Assembly (NCBI RefSeq): GCF_033115175.1
Contig: NC_084837.1
Span: 65,619,266-65,683,265 of the forward strand
Length of the DNA: 64,000 nucleotides
DNA from: Lepus europaeus
Taxonomy: Eukaryota; Chordata; Mammalia; Lagomorpha; Leporidae
Direction: 5' to 3'
A program made the position numbers and the translations under genes. The notes under the pieces are model-generated. The model had not been told where the DNA came from. It made no database searches and worked only from the letters and a program-made list of their open reading frames with translations. Positions 1-34,614 of the stretch are shown in pieces; within the stretch, counting starts at the first letter, position 1; each line of letters starts with the position of its first letter.

Positions 1-620
1 TCCTCAGCCCATTCCGCGAGCCCACCCCGCTCCCTGGCCGCCTCACGCGGGTCGCCTCCACCCAGACCCCTCCTCCTCAGGCAGGACCCCCCTCCCAACC
101 ATCCTCAAGCGGACCCTTACACACCCTTGTGTTCTCTCGCCGCCCCGCTCCGGAGTCCTCTCCTCGCGCAGCTCCGGGTCACGAATACCGCCGCCCTCCA
201 TCCCGACTCCACTAGCCTTTGCCAGCCCCCGCCTTCCCCGCCTCGCGCCTCCCTACGCCGACATGGAGGCCTCTCCGCCGGCCTCTTTCGGAAGCTGCCC
301 GCACCGGAGCTACTCGAAGGCGCTCTGCACCGACCGAGCCCACCCCTCCGATTCCGCCCCCCAGCCCCCAGCCACTCCCCCACCGCCCCCGGCCCGCACT
401 CACCCGCCTCCCTCCGCTTGCGCAGCCGAACCTGCCGGCAGCGACACCTGACAGCGGCCCAATCAAAGCGCGACTTCTTTGTGGGGGCACCAATCAGCAG
501 AGGGCGCGCACCGGCAACAGAGTCAGGCTGCGTTGGCCGGCGCTTCTGTGCGGAGGAGGGTGGTCCCTAGTGGCCCTGGGAGGGACTGCAACCTGCTGCT
601 CCCCTTCCTCCGATTTCCGA
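1..620 (-). promoter_or_regulatory. PPIP5K1: CpG-rich promoter and probable non-coding exon 1 of PPIP5K1
   Basis: The first ~600 bases are GC-rich with many CpGs, unlike the AT-richer sequence that follows. Two CCAAT boxes on the plus strand (459-463 and 490-494) are spaced 31 bp apart, the classic NF-Y doublet spacing. On the minus strand a strong splice donor (CGG|GTGAGTG) has its GT at 403-402, so a short 5' UTR exon could end at 404. Identity rests on conserved synteny: in human the inositol-pyrophosphate kinase gene PPIP5K1 starts head to head with CKMT1B about 3 kb away. No coding sequence is visible, and the window starts inside the island. The strand and gene name are inferred. Confidence 0.55.
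490..494. promoter_or_regulatory. CCAAT box (distal one of NF-Y pair)
   Basis: CCAATCAG lies 31 bp from a second CCAATCAA at 459-463. Both have the same orientation inside the CpG island, consistent with an NF-Y-bound promoter for a minus-strand transcript. Confidence 0.5.
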
Positions 621-957
621 CTGCGTCTCCGCGGTCCAGATGCTTCATTCAGACCTAGAAGGCCAGAAAGCGAGATGCAGGGGAACAAGCCAAAGTTCGT
701 GTCACTGCCTTCTGCTTGTTTTGTAAAGCAAAATGGGGCATGATATACGTAGAGATCCAATAAATGTCGGTCGCAAATGTTAACAGATGTGAAAAGGAGT
801 GATGGGAGACCCGAGACAAAAAGGTCGAGGGAGAAGCAGATGAAACCGTTAAGGAAAAGAACAGAGGGACTTTCCTGACGGAGGAGACAAGAAAATGATG
901 GACGGCGAAGGCGGAACGAGTCATTCCTATCTCCGCACCATGCTTTTCCTTTGCCCT

Positions 958-1075
958 CTAGACTTGGAACTAGACAAAGCTGGATTACAAAGCTGCCCTG
1001 TGTGGCCTTGGGCAAGTCATTAGGCCCTCATCTGTAAGAATGAAGTGACTGAAATCTAATTTATAGGGTAGTGAC
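958..1075 (+). repeat. MIR SINE fragment
   Basis: Diverged core typical of MIR: a 'ccttgggcaagtcatt' block followed by 'ctcatctgtaagaatgaa' and a degraded 3' part. This is an ancient mammalian repeat in the PPIP5K1-CKMT1 gap. Confidence 0.6.
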
Positions 1076-1517
1076 TGTGTGAAAGCATGTTGCATATGTT
1101 CGCACTGTTACTGTCCTATCTTGTTCAGTTGGTCAAGTGGCCTGGTCAAGACAGTTCCAAGTTCCTTCTTTCTCTCAGCAAGCACAGCGATCTTGCTACT
1201 TTTCCTGTCAGACGCCTCACTGTACTGATCCACAAGAGACCCTCCCTAGTTCATGCTCAGGCTCATGCCCTCTCTACCACTCTAACCCTTAAAACAAAGT
1301 ATTATAGCATTTTCCAGGTATTCAAGTTCTCTCATCATTCCCCTAAAAATATAGGTTCTGTCCTTAGTCACCCACTGGAACAATTCAACAAAATAACACA
1401 TAAAAAGTTCCTTATAATTGTAAAGTGTTTTAAAATATGATACTTCATATTACTAAAGAAATCAAATAGTAAATATGATAATCACTTCCAATAAACTATA
1501 GGATAAATTTTTAAGTG

Positions 1518-1755
1518 TTTTTTTTTTTTTTTTGGAAGAGAGCAACAGAGAAAGAGAGATCTTCCACTCACTGGTTCATTCCCCAAATGTTCACCAATAG
1601 CTGTTTGGGCCAAGCTGAAACCAGGAGCAAAAAACTCCATCCAGGTCTCCAACATGAGTAACAAGAACCCAAGTACTTGGGCCATCTTTTGCTGCCCTCC
1701 AGCATGTCGGCGTCCCAAGCAGAAGCTTAACCCACTGTACCACAACACCGGCCCC
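1518..1755 (-). repeat. C-SINE, minus orientation
   Basis: Starts with a T-run (reverse A-tail) and continues through 'ggttcattccccaaatg' to 'cacaacaccggcccc', the reverse complement of the CSINE head. Confidence 0.85.
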
Positions 1756-1783
1756 TAGGATAATTTTTTTTTCAATGAGTATT

Positions 1784-2090
1784 GGGGCCAGCATTGTGAT
1801 ACAGCAGATTTAGCCATATCAGAGTGCCAGAGTGAGTCCCAGCTGCTCTGCTTCTGATCCAGCTCCTGGTAGGGCCTGGGAGGGCAGGGGAAGATAGCCC
1901 AGATGCTTGGGCCCCTATCATTGATGTGGGAGAAGGATGGAGTTCAGGTTGGCCCAACCCTGGCTCTTATAGGCATTTGGAGAGTGAGTCAGTGGAATGG
2001 AACATTCTCTGAGTGTGTGTGTGTGTGTCTGTGTGTGTATCTCCATCTCTGTCACTCTGCCCTTCAAATAAATATATAAATATTTTAACA
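1784..2090 (+). repeat. C-SINE, plus orientation
   Basis: Head 'ggggccagcattgtgatac', body with 'gatgcttgggcccctatc', a TG-rich stretch near 2017-2037 and an 'aaataaatatataaat' tail. Diverged copy. Confidence 0.85.
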
Positions 2091-2164
2091 AAAAGTAACC
2101 ATTAATAGATTATGTGCCTGCCAGTGGCTCACAAGAAATAAGTACACAAATTCATGTGTTTTCT

Positions 2165-2493
2165 TGGCCGGCGCCGTGGCTTAACAGGCTAATCCTCTGC
2201 CTTGCGGCGCCGGCACACTGGGTTCTAGTCCTGGTTGGGGCGCCGGATTCTATCCCGGTTGCCCCTCTTCCAGGCCAGCTCTCTGCTATGGCCCGGGAAG
2301 GCAGTGGAGGATGGCCCAAGTGCTTGGGCCCTACACCCGCATGGGAGACCAGGAGAAGCACCTGGCTCCTGGCTTCGGATCAGCGAGATGCGCCGGCCGC
2401 AGCAGCCATTGGAGGGTGAACCAACGGCAAAAAGGAAGACCTTTCTCTCTGTCTCTCTCTCTATCCACTCTGCCTGTCAAAAAAAAGAAAAAA
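2165..2493 (+). mobile_element. Young C-SINE (CSINE2 type) with target-site duplication
   Basis: Near-consensus copy starting 'ggccggcgccgtggctta' and ending at an A-rich tail. It is flanked by a perfect 16-bp target-site duplication, aattcatgtgttttct, at 2149-2164 and 2494-2509, which fixes both ends and indicates a recent L1-mediated insertion. Confidence 0.92.
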
Positions 2494-3097
2494 AATTCAT
2501 GTGTTTTCTCAGTGGAGCTATTAAAATGTGAGCAGCTACTCTCCAAACGAGTAATTTCTCCACTCCTCTGACTGCCTTCTTTCTCTTTCTCTAATTCTCT
2601 CTTCCTACCTCCTCTCTCCCTAAACTTAGCAACCACCTTCTCAATCAAACAACAACCCTACTGCTCTGGAAGATTATCTCCCTCCTTTACCTGGGTAAAT
2701 ACAAACCATCCCAGGTAATTATATTTCCTTACTCACAGCTGCTCCTTCTCCTGACTAATGAGCCCCTGCACCACAGGGCACATTCTCTAGCTCTTCAACA
2801 GTGACCACACTCCAACTGCAAAACTCTGTCAGTGATCTGATAATTACAGCCTTATCACGAGAAAAAGGATAGAAGTGATGAGCCCCCAAGTCGGGTGGAT
2901 GCCTTCCACAGATTCCCACAAATGAGGAAGGTAAGCAAAGGAATGAAAGGAATGAGGGTATGGCTGGGGGGGGGGGGTTGTCTCTCATCAGTGGGACCAG
3001 AAGACAATGTGAATCCCATTATCCCAAATACTCTCTCTTAAAACACTCAAGAACCTTAACATCTTGTGGGTAGAACAGAACAGCTGAGTGAGAGGAC

Positions 3098-3133
3098 TCT
3101 CCTGCAGCCTGCTTGGCACCGGCTCTAGTCTCC
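3098..3133 (+). repeat. 36-bp perfect direct repeat, upstream copy
   Basis: Identical over 36 bases to 4415-4450 in the CKMT1 5' region. It begins with an acceptor-like 'tctcctgcag' and is followed by GTGTCTGCCACCATG, an ATG in good context with only a very short frame. Confidence 0.8.
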
Positions 3134-4239
3134 GTGTCTGCCACCATGCTCAGTCCACCTTAACTGAAGCCTCACAGCCCTATTACAACTCCAACATTTG
3201 TTCTCCTTCCCATTAGGACAAAAGTCAAGTGGAAACAAAACCCTCTCAAATCTCAATATGCGCTTCAAGAGGAGACAGAGGAGAGGGGACAGGGAGGAAG
3301 GCAGAGATCCCCTGATGACCTTACGCCCTTGGACACCACAGGCCTTTACGCTCCGGATTAAACAGCATTAGGGAGCCAAGAGAGGAAACACATGTGGTGC
3401 CTGGAGACCTGTGCCTGCCTGTTCCTCTCCACACCCAGTCATCTTGCCACACCCTTTTACCTCATTTAAGTTCCCCCTCCAGTCCAGGAACTGGGAGCCA
3501 CAGAGAGGGAATAAAAGAGAGAGGAGGAAAAGGAAACTAACAATTCCCGGCACAACACCATCTCCACACCCAGTGCAACCAGCAGGTAGGCAAACTCGAC
3601 TGCTCAGAGGGAGTCCCAGGAGCAGCAGACTGGTCTGAGCTGCGAAAAGAAGTAAAAGATCAAAGGTGAAGTAGGGTCCAAGGAAGAGGGTGGGAGAATC
3701 AAAAAGAAGCCCAGGATCAGGAGTGGGGGCAGGAAATAGTAGGGCCCCAGACTAGGGGGCCGAGTGGGGATGGGTGAGGGCACAGGACAGACAGGGTAAG
3801 AGTTAGTATTTCCTTGACTTTTCTCAGGGAATCCTTTCTCCACCTTTCTCCACCGTGGGAGGAGAGCACTGGTGTGGCGGGGAGGCGTCCTGGTCCTCTT
3901 CCTGGTTCTTAGGAAAAGGTGACCTTGAGGCAGACGGTGTCTCTCCAGGTCTGCCTCCAGCCCAGGGCCGTCTCAGTGGCTTCCTCGGGTATCTGTGTTT
4001 ATTCCGCCGTTGTCCAGGGGCCGCCGCCCTTGGGGAGATGGAAAGGTTGCTGGGGGCAGACCAGAAGCAGAGAAGAGGTTGGGCAATGTCACCCTGTCCC
4101 ACCCACACAGTAGACGGATCGGGTTTCGGATTTAACAGAGGGGCTTGGGGGAAGGGTGTTCGGGTTTTGCTGGCCCCGAGGGTGCTGTCCTCTATACTCG
4201 GTGCTGAAATCTGGGCAGCCTAACTGGTGGGCCTACCTC

Positions 4240-4581
4240 CCTGGCCTTCGGGGTGCGAGTCTCCGTGCCCCTAATTACCTGGCTGCGCTGCCCACCCCCA
4301 CCCCCGCACACCTAGCGCGCTGGCAGGCGGGAGGGCGGAGCCTGTGTGAGCCCCGCCCCTGGAGACTGCGGCTCGGCCTCCCTCTCCTCCCGCCCGCCCC
4401 GAGCTCATTGCGCTTCTCCTGCAGCCTGCTTGGCACCGGCTCTAGTCTCCACTCCGACCCCCTTTTCGGCTTCAGCCTCAGATCCGGCTCCAGGCCTCAG
4501 TGTGACCGATTGCACCCTCCGTCTCCGTTCCTGTCTTGTGGCTGCTGCTGTTCCAGGATCCCATACCTGGACCCCCTAGCC
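4240..4581 (+). promoter_or_regulatory. CKMT1: CKMT1 promoter and 5' untranslated region
   Basis: A second GC-rich island. GC boxes GGGCGG at 4333-4338 and CCCCGCCCC at 4351-4359 lie about 60-100 bp ahead of the likely start region near 4400-4430; no TATA box is evident. The rest reads as 5' UTR up to the ATG at 4582. A possible acceptor just before 'gatcccatacc' (AG near 4555) would allow a separate non-coding exon 1, as human CKMT1 genes have. The exact transcription start cannot be fixed from sequence. Confidence 0.6.
4415..4450 (+). repeat. 36-bp perfect direct repeat, CKMT1 copy
   Basis: Second copy of the block at 3098-3133; it lies in the probable 5' UTR or first exon of CKMT1. Confidence 0.8.
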
Positions 4582-9305
<4,724 letters not shown>

Positions 9306-9409
9306 CTCCTCATCCCCATCAGATGATTAAAAAACCCAAGACTTCTGCTCATTGATGGCGGCCCATTCCACTTTCTCTGGACCTGACCCCCAACCCCTGC
9401 CTCCATCCT

Positions 9410-9415
9410 AGTAAA
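9410..9415 (+). terminator. CKMT1: CKMT1 polyadenylation signal AGTAAA
   Basis: The variant signal AGTAAA lies 105 nt after the stop and is followed by a GT-rich element (ctgtctgtgttgttt, ~9436-9450). No AATAAA occurs nearer. The 3' UTR would be about 125 nt. Confidence 0.65.
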
Positions 9416-9617
9416 GATTCCTTGCTGTGTCCCAGCTGTCTGTGTTGTTTCTATTGGTGGGGAAAGGAGTAGGCAGCCTCCAAGAAAAGAAGAAGCAGTG
9501 GGATTAAGATATGACATGCCAGGAATACTGATTCTTAGGTGGGTGGAAAGCATTAACATTTTACCCATATTCCTCATCAGCTTCCTGAGAATGATTAGGA
9601 TGCACTTCCATTTGTAC

Positions 9618-9623
9618 TTTATT
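9618..9623 (-). terminator. STRC: STRC polyadenylation signal AATAAA
   Basis: The plus strand reads tttatt, so the minus strand has AATAAA about 55 nt after the STRC stop codon. This gives a very short 3' UTR and places the STRC 3' end within ~200 bp of the convergent CKMT1 end. Confidence 0.7.
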
Positions 9624-9677
9624 CATTATGATATGAGGTTTCCCTCCCAACAGTCTCCCCAGGCTGTAGACACAGGC

Positions 9678-28683
<19,006 letters not shown>

Positions 28684-29083
28684 GTTTCCGGGTGAGTTCT
28701 GGTTATTCTCACCTTGTGTGGGCCAGCCAGGTGATGGTAGGGCACTGCAGGCAGCCTGAGGCTCTGCTCACACTGTGGTCTGCTCTTTCAGGAAACAGTA
28801 TCTGTAACCTGACAGCAGGTTTGTCACCTGAGTCACAGCATACCTGATCCCTTAGCTCTGGGGAAGGGTGTGCGCTGTGAGAAGGACAATGATAGGGGAT
28901 CCCAGGGGGCCTGTAGAGGCACCCAAGGAGATAGCTTGAGTTAGGAGCTAGAAACACAAAGAGGAGTGGGCAGACATGGAGATGGAGATCTGGGAGCCAG
29001 GAGTGGAAGCTGAGGATCTGCATAAAAGTACAGGAAAACAAAGAGGGTACAAAGGAACCAAGAGCAAGTAGGATTTAAGAACA

Positions 29084-29392
29084 CCTTTTTAAGATTATTT
29101 ATTTGAAAGGCTTGAAAGGGGGTTGGGGGAGAGAGCTATCTTCCAAACACTGCTTCACTCCCCCAAATGGCTTCAACGGCCAGGGCTGGGCCAGGCAGAA
29201 CCCAGGAGCTTCATCCAGGTCTCCCATGTGGGTGCAGGAGTCCAAGCACCTGAGCCATCCTCCTCTGTTTTCCCAGGAGTATTAGTAGGGCGATGAATCG
29301 GAAGTGGAGCCGCTAGCACTGGAAATGGACCTCTTATGGGATGTCGGTGTCAGAGCTGACAGCTTAACCTACTACGCCACAATGCTAACCCC
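29084..29392 (-). repeat. C-SINE, minus orientation
   Basis: 'ttaagattatttatttgaaag' through 'ctacgccacaatgctaacccc'. Confidence 0.86.
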
Positions 29393-29657
29393 AGATTTGA
29401 GGAAATTAAGGAAGAAAGGGGGCCTAGGAGAAAGGAACTGGGCAGACAGGTGTAAACAGGGAGGACACATGAATACAGAGGTCTTGCCCAAGGATGGAGC
29501 ACTCAGGAAAAGAACTGCTTTTGAATTGCTATCCAGAATTGCAAAATATTAAGAGCTGGACAGAGCCCATGAGATGACATAAATCAAACTTTTCAACTTT
29601 GGGATAAGGAAACAGACCAGGAGATATATATCTTACTCATTAGGTCATTTAAATGTT

Positions 29658-29965
29658 TTGTTTTTAAGATTTATTTGAAAGGCAGAGTGGCAGAGAGAGA
29701 GATGTCTTCCATCTGCTGCTCATTCCCCAGATGGCCTCAACAGCTGGGTCTGAGCCAGGCTGAAGCCAGGAGCCAGGAACTCTATCTGGGTAACCCCATG
29801 TATGTGGCAAGGACCCAAGTACTTGGGCTATCATCTGCTACCTCTCAGATGCATTAGTAGGGAGCTAGATTGGAAATGGAGTAATCAGGATTCGGATGGG
29901 CACTCTGATATGGGATATGGGCATTCCAAGTGGTGGCTTAATCTGTTGTGCCACAATGCCCACCC
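29658..29965 (-). repeat. C-SINE, minus orientation
   Basis: 'tttttaagatttatttgaaa' through 'tgtgccacaatgcccaccct'. Confidence 0.86.
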
Positions 29966-30411
29966 TGGTCACTCAAATATTTGTGTTTTCTTTTTGGCTC
30001 TTTCTCTGTGGCTTACGTGGAAGTCCTACAGAAAATTCTAAGCTGAGAAAAGACAAATCAGATTAAACCATGCAAGAGGCTATTTCTGCTACACACAGAA
30101 TTACTCCTGAGTCACAGAGATGCCACTCAAAGTGATCTGGTCTGATCAATGTTAGTAGAAGCCTTTTCTATCCCCCATTTACATCTCCTGGAAGGTCTTC
30201 ACCTGACATCAGCTTTAAGCAGTAGTTCACACTGAGATTCTAACCAAACCTTTATTCTGTTTTCTTTACAACTCTTCCCTATTCTTTCCCCCAAAACCCA
30301 CATATTCAACTGCATTATTAATACACTTCTGCCCAGAAGATTCATTTAGGATTACAGAATTTTAGAGGTGAAAGGTAGATGAGGAGTCCTCTGATAAAAT
30401 AGCTCATTTTG

Positions 30412-30731
30412 GGTCTGGTGCTGTGGTATAGCGGGTAAAGCTGCCACTTGTAGTGCTGGCATCACATGTGGGTGCCGGTTTGAGTTCCAGCTGCTCTGCT
30501 TCCAATCTAGCTCCCTGCTAATGCAGCAGAAGATGGCTCAAGTATTTGGGCCCCTGTGCCCACGTGGGAGACCCAAAAGAAGCTCCTGGCTCCTGGCTTC
30601 AGATCAGCCCAGCTCTCGCTGTTGTAGCCATTTGGGGAGTAAATCAGTGGATGGAAGAAATCTCTCTCTCTCTCTCTCCCTCTCTGTAACTCTGCTTTTC
30701 AAATAAAATAAATATTAAAGAAAAAAAAAAC
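30412..30731 (+). repeat. C-SINE, plus orientation
   Basis: Head 'gggtctggtgctgtggtata', tail 'aaataaaataaatattaaag' plus A-run. Inserted in an older repeat that resumes after 31066 ('ataaacatggaaattgaggc'). Confidence 0.88.
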
Positions 30732-30740
30732 TTCTCATTT

Positions 30741-31021
30741 GTAGCAAGGGAGTCTTCCTGAGCTCATAGCTTATTGTGAAAACAAGTTACCTATCCCACC
30801 CTTAGCAGGCCAGACAGGATGGAAAATTGTAAATGAGGTCTTTTGATGTTTTTTGTTCCCACCTGGTAACTGAATGCCAATCTGATTGTCAAGTTTTTTT
30901 TTTTTCTTCTAAATTGTACTTAAAGCCGACTGGTACCAGTCCCTTTGGGTTTTCCCCTCTTGGAAGCCCCCCTCCACACTGCTCTGGCTGGAGGTCCTTC
31001 ACTCTAATAAATACTTTTAAA

Positions 31022-31065
<44 letters not shown>
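30741..31065 (+). mobile_element. Polyadenylated retrocopy, probably of an LTR-derived transcript
   Basis: Non-SINE sequence ending '...ctctaataaatac...aaatct' followed by about 40 uninterrupted A residues (31025-31064). An AATAAA signal sits ~15 nt before the tail. The word cttctcattt occurs just before the segment and after its tail, as expected of a target-site duplication. The 3' part (gaagcccccctccac, ggctggaggtcctt) resembles the R-region end of an LTR, but I cannot name the family. No coding capacity. Confidence 0.6.
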
Positions 31066-31068
<3 letters not shown>

Positions 31069-31495
31069 CTCATTTTATAAACATGGAAATTGAGGCCCAA
31101 AGAAATGGAATAAGTTGGTCAAGGCCACAAAGGGAGGAGGGGCAGTGCTGGGACCCTCCAAAGGGAGTCAAACGTTGGGACCAATCAAAGGATCTACTGC
31201 ATGAATTTGTCGGCATTTCCCCTTTGCCTATCAAGGGTACCACTTCTAGTCTGAAAAGCAGATAGGAAAACACAGGAATGACATGACCTGGGTTGCTAAC
31301 AATTTTCTTGCTCCTAGTTTTAGCCCATCCTGCAATCCATGTGAATTTCTGCCCTTAGTTCTATAACAAGGATTGGCCTATTTTGCTGACAGGTAGCAAA
31401 AAGAAAAAAAAAAAAAAAAAAAAGAGACGGCTTAGGTTCAAAACCTGGCTCCAGCATTTACTCTCTCTGAATCCTGGGATAGCTTCTTTTTCTTT

Positions 31496-32086
31496 TTAAT
31501 ATTTATTTATTTATTTGAAAGGCAGAGTTACAGTGAGGCAGACAGAGATCATCCATCCACTGGTTCACTCCCCAAATGGCGCAGTGGGTTAAGGCACCAG
31601 CCTGCAGCCTCGGCATCCTGTATGGACACCAGTTCCTTCCAATCCAGCTCTCTGCTATGGCCTGGGAAAGCAGTAGAAGATGGCCCAAGTCTGTGGGCCC
31701 CTGCACCCACGTGGAGATCCAGAGGAAGCTCCTGGCTCCTGACTTGGAATTGGTGCAGTTCTGGCCATTGTGGCCAATTGGGGAGTGAACCAGCAGATGG
31801 AAGACCTCTCTCTCTGTTTCTACCTCTCTCTGTATAACTCTGACTTACAAATAAAATAAATAAATCTTTAAAAAAAAAAAAAAAAAGCCAGAAGCCAGGA
31901 ACTTCTTCTAGGTCTTGCAAGTGGGTGCAGAGGCCCAAGCACTTGGGCCATTCTTCATTGCCTTCCCAGGTGCATCAACAGGGAGATAGATCGGAAGTGG
32001 AGCAGGCAGGAATTCAAACTGATGCCCATGTGGGATACTGGAGCTGCAAGTGGCAGTCTTACTAGTTATACCACAGTGCCAGCCCC
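31496..32086 (-). repeat. C-SINE, minus orientation, split by another SINE
   Basis: Outer element is 31496-31577 and 31883-32086; its body continues 'gccagaagccaggaactt' after the interruption and ends 'ccacagtgccagcccct'. Confidence 0.83.
31578..31882 (+). repeat. C-SINE, plus orientation, nested
   Basis: Starts within the head ('gcgcagtgggttaaggcacc') and ends in 'aataaaataaataaatcttt' plus A-run, inside the minus SINE. Confidence 0.83.
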
Positions 32087-32475
32087 TTATCAATAGTTTT
32101 TAACCAATGTAAATTTCTTAGTTTTTATCACATTGTGGTTATGTAAGATACTAACATTAAAGAAAACTGGATGACAGGCACATGGAAATTATCTTTGAAA
32201 CTCTTCTGTAAGTCTAAAATTAATTCAAAATAAAAAGTTAAAAATATTTATTCTATTCTAGGTCTCCTGAATAGGAAAAATACAAATGAAAACATTGCAA
32301 AGATCTCTTTCTTTTCAGATGCATACCTTGCAAAAGTGGTTTAAAAAAATCAGAAATCTCCTCAAAAGTGCCATTTCAAAAAGCTTACATTCATACACTC
32401 TATAGTTTCTCTATCCTCAACTGAACATAGTGGCTGCAATATAAAAGGCATTAAAACTTTTATTAAAAGGAGAGC

Positions 32476-32727
32476 AGGGGCCCACTTTGTGGTTTGCTGC
32501 TTTCAACGCTGGTATCCTCTATCAGAGCGCTGATTCAGTTCCCCTCACCTCCACTTCCTACCCAGCTTCAAGCTAATGCACCTGGGAAGGCAGCAGAACA
32601 TGGCTCAAGTATTTGGGTCCCTACCACTTAGGTGAGAGGCCAGGTTGGAGTTCCCGGCTCCTGGTTTCAGCTTAGCCCAGACCTTGATGTTATGGCCATT
32701 TGGGGAGTGAAACAGTGGCTGGAAGAT

Positions 32728-32759
<32 letters not shown>

Positions 32760-32813
32760 TCTCTCGGTGATGATCTGCCTTTCAGATGAATGAATAAATA
32801 AATAAATGTTAAA
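32476..32813 (+). repeat. C-SINE, plus orientation
   Basis: Head 'ggggcccactttgtggtttg', (CT)n at 32730-32765, tail 'aataaataaataaatgttaa'. Diverged. Confidence 0.82.
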
Positions 32814-33116
32814 GAAAAGAAAGAAGGATGAAAGGATGAAATCCTTTTTTGGACATTTGGGTCCTGGCTGAATTGTGCAAAGTCTCAAGAATTGAAGTGG
32901 AACAAGTCCTAAGGATTCTCAGAGGTTTTAAAACGTTGAAAGTGTGATAAATAAGTATGTATTTTAAAACTTTTAAATTTAAGATCCTAGTGACAATATA
33001 TAGACCAACTGTAATAAAACAAAATTAATATAGATTCATAGCCAATAATCAGTTGTGGAATAGAACAGTAGATGTTATATTGTTGTTATAAAAATTTATC
33101 TTCCCTTCTTGCTTTT

Positions 33117-33449
33117 TTGAAAATTTATTTAATTTTTTTGACAGGAAGAGTTAGTGAGAGAGAGAAACAGAGAGAAAGGTTTTCCTTCCGTTGGTTCACC
33201 CCACAAATGGCCGCTATGGCTGGTGCTGTGCCGATCTGAGGCCAGGAGCCAGGTTCTTCCTCCCGGTCTCCCATGCGAGTGCAGGGCCCAAGCACTTGGG
33301 CCATCCTCCACTGCCTTCCCAGGGCCACAGCAGAGAGCTGGAATGAAAGAGGAGCAACCGGGACAGAATCCAGAGCCCCAACCAGGACTAGAACCCGGAG
33401 TGCCAGTGCCACAGGCAGAGGATTAGCCAAGTGAGCCACGGTGCTGGCC
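33117..33449 (-). repeat. C-SINE, minus orientation
   Basis: 'ttgacaggaagagttagtga' through 'agccacggtgctggcccta'. Confidence 0.86.
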
Positions 33450-33469
33450 CTAAAATTTATTTAATTTAA

Positions 33470-33782
33470 ATTTAATTCAATTTAAACTTTATTTAATTTG
33501 AAAGGCAAAGTTACAGAGAGAGAGGAGAGACAGATCTTCCATCCAGTGGTTCACTCCCCAAATGGCCACAATGGTGGGGGGAGTGAGGCCAAAACCAAGA
33601 GCCAGGAGCTTCTTTTGGGCCTCTCACATAGAGGCAGGGGCCCAAGCACTTGAGCCATCTTCCCAGGTGCATCAGCAGGGAGCTGGATTGAAAGTGGAGC
33701 AGCTGGGACTTGAAACAGTGACCATGTGGGATGCCAGCATTGCAGGAGGCGGCCTACTCTGCTATGCCACAGCACTGGCCCC
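33470..33782 (-). repeat. C-SINE, minus orientation
   Basis: 'tttaatttgaaaggcaaag' through 'tgccacagcactggcccc'. Confidence 0.86.
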
Positions 33783-34319
33783 TCCTTCTAGCATTCTTTT
33801 TATATGTTTTATACTGTAATAAGACAAATATTAATTTTTCTATTCCCATATAGGAATACATGGTTTATGTTCCATTAATGTATTTTAATATTTGTCATAA
33901 TTAGAGAACAAAGGGGAAATTATATTCCAAAATAGTGGTACAAATCATATGTAAAAAAATTGCAAAGTTTAACTATATCAGAAATATCTAAATCCTAATT
34001 TCACTTCCAAAACATTCCCGACGAACCCTCAGAGCCAGGGCATAGAGCTTAAATAACTTTTTTGATAAGACCACTGGTGGAAGCTTTTGCAGGGGTACTC
34101 TGTCAGGGCAAGGATGAAAAAGACAGTGGAAGACTATTGCATGTATTTCTAGTCGGGCTTGGTCCTTAGATTATTTGGCTTGATCTCACGCATGTAGAAT
34201 CTTAAACAGTTGATCTCGTAGAAGTAGAGTATAATAATGGTTACCAGAGGCTATGGGAGAAGAAGTAGGAGAAGATGGGGGTGAGATTGGCCAATGGTAT
34301 AAAGTTAGACAGGAGGGAA

Positions 34320-34561
34320 TCGTGCTAAGGCATAGTGGGTAAAGCCACCACCTGTAGTGCCAGCATCCCATTTGGGCACCAGTTTGTGTCTCAGCTGCTC
34401 CACTTCTGATCCAGCTCTCTGCTATGGCCTGGAGAGCAGTAAAGGATGGCCCAAGTCCTTGGGCCCCTGCTCCTGCATGGAAGACCTGGAAGAAGCTCCT
34501 AGCTTTGGATCGGCTCACCCGGCCTTTATGGCCATCTGGGGAGTGAGCCAGTGGATGGAAG

Positions 34562-34614
<53 letters not shown>

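Larger units (their letters stand above)
620..4240. other. PPIP5K1-CKMT1 intergenic region
   Basis: No exon could be supported here. It holds a MIR, three lagomorph C-SINEs (1518-1755, 1784-2090, 2165-2493), a poly-G run near 2969-2977 and otherwise unassigned sequence. A 36-bp block at 3098-3133 is repeated at 4415-4450 in the CKMT1 5' region. Confidence 0.7.

Noticed and set aside
494-1015. 173-codon open frame on the minus strand, and 174-codon frame on the plus strand at 219-743
   Set aside because: They lie in a GC-rich island where stops are rare by composition, have no recognisable protein content and overlap each other in opposite directions.
2165-2260. tRNA-like A and B box words in SINE heads (e.g. 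'ggttctagtcc')
   Set aside because: These belong to tRNA-derived SINEs and do not form a complete cloverleaf; no genuine tRNA gene was found in the window.
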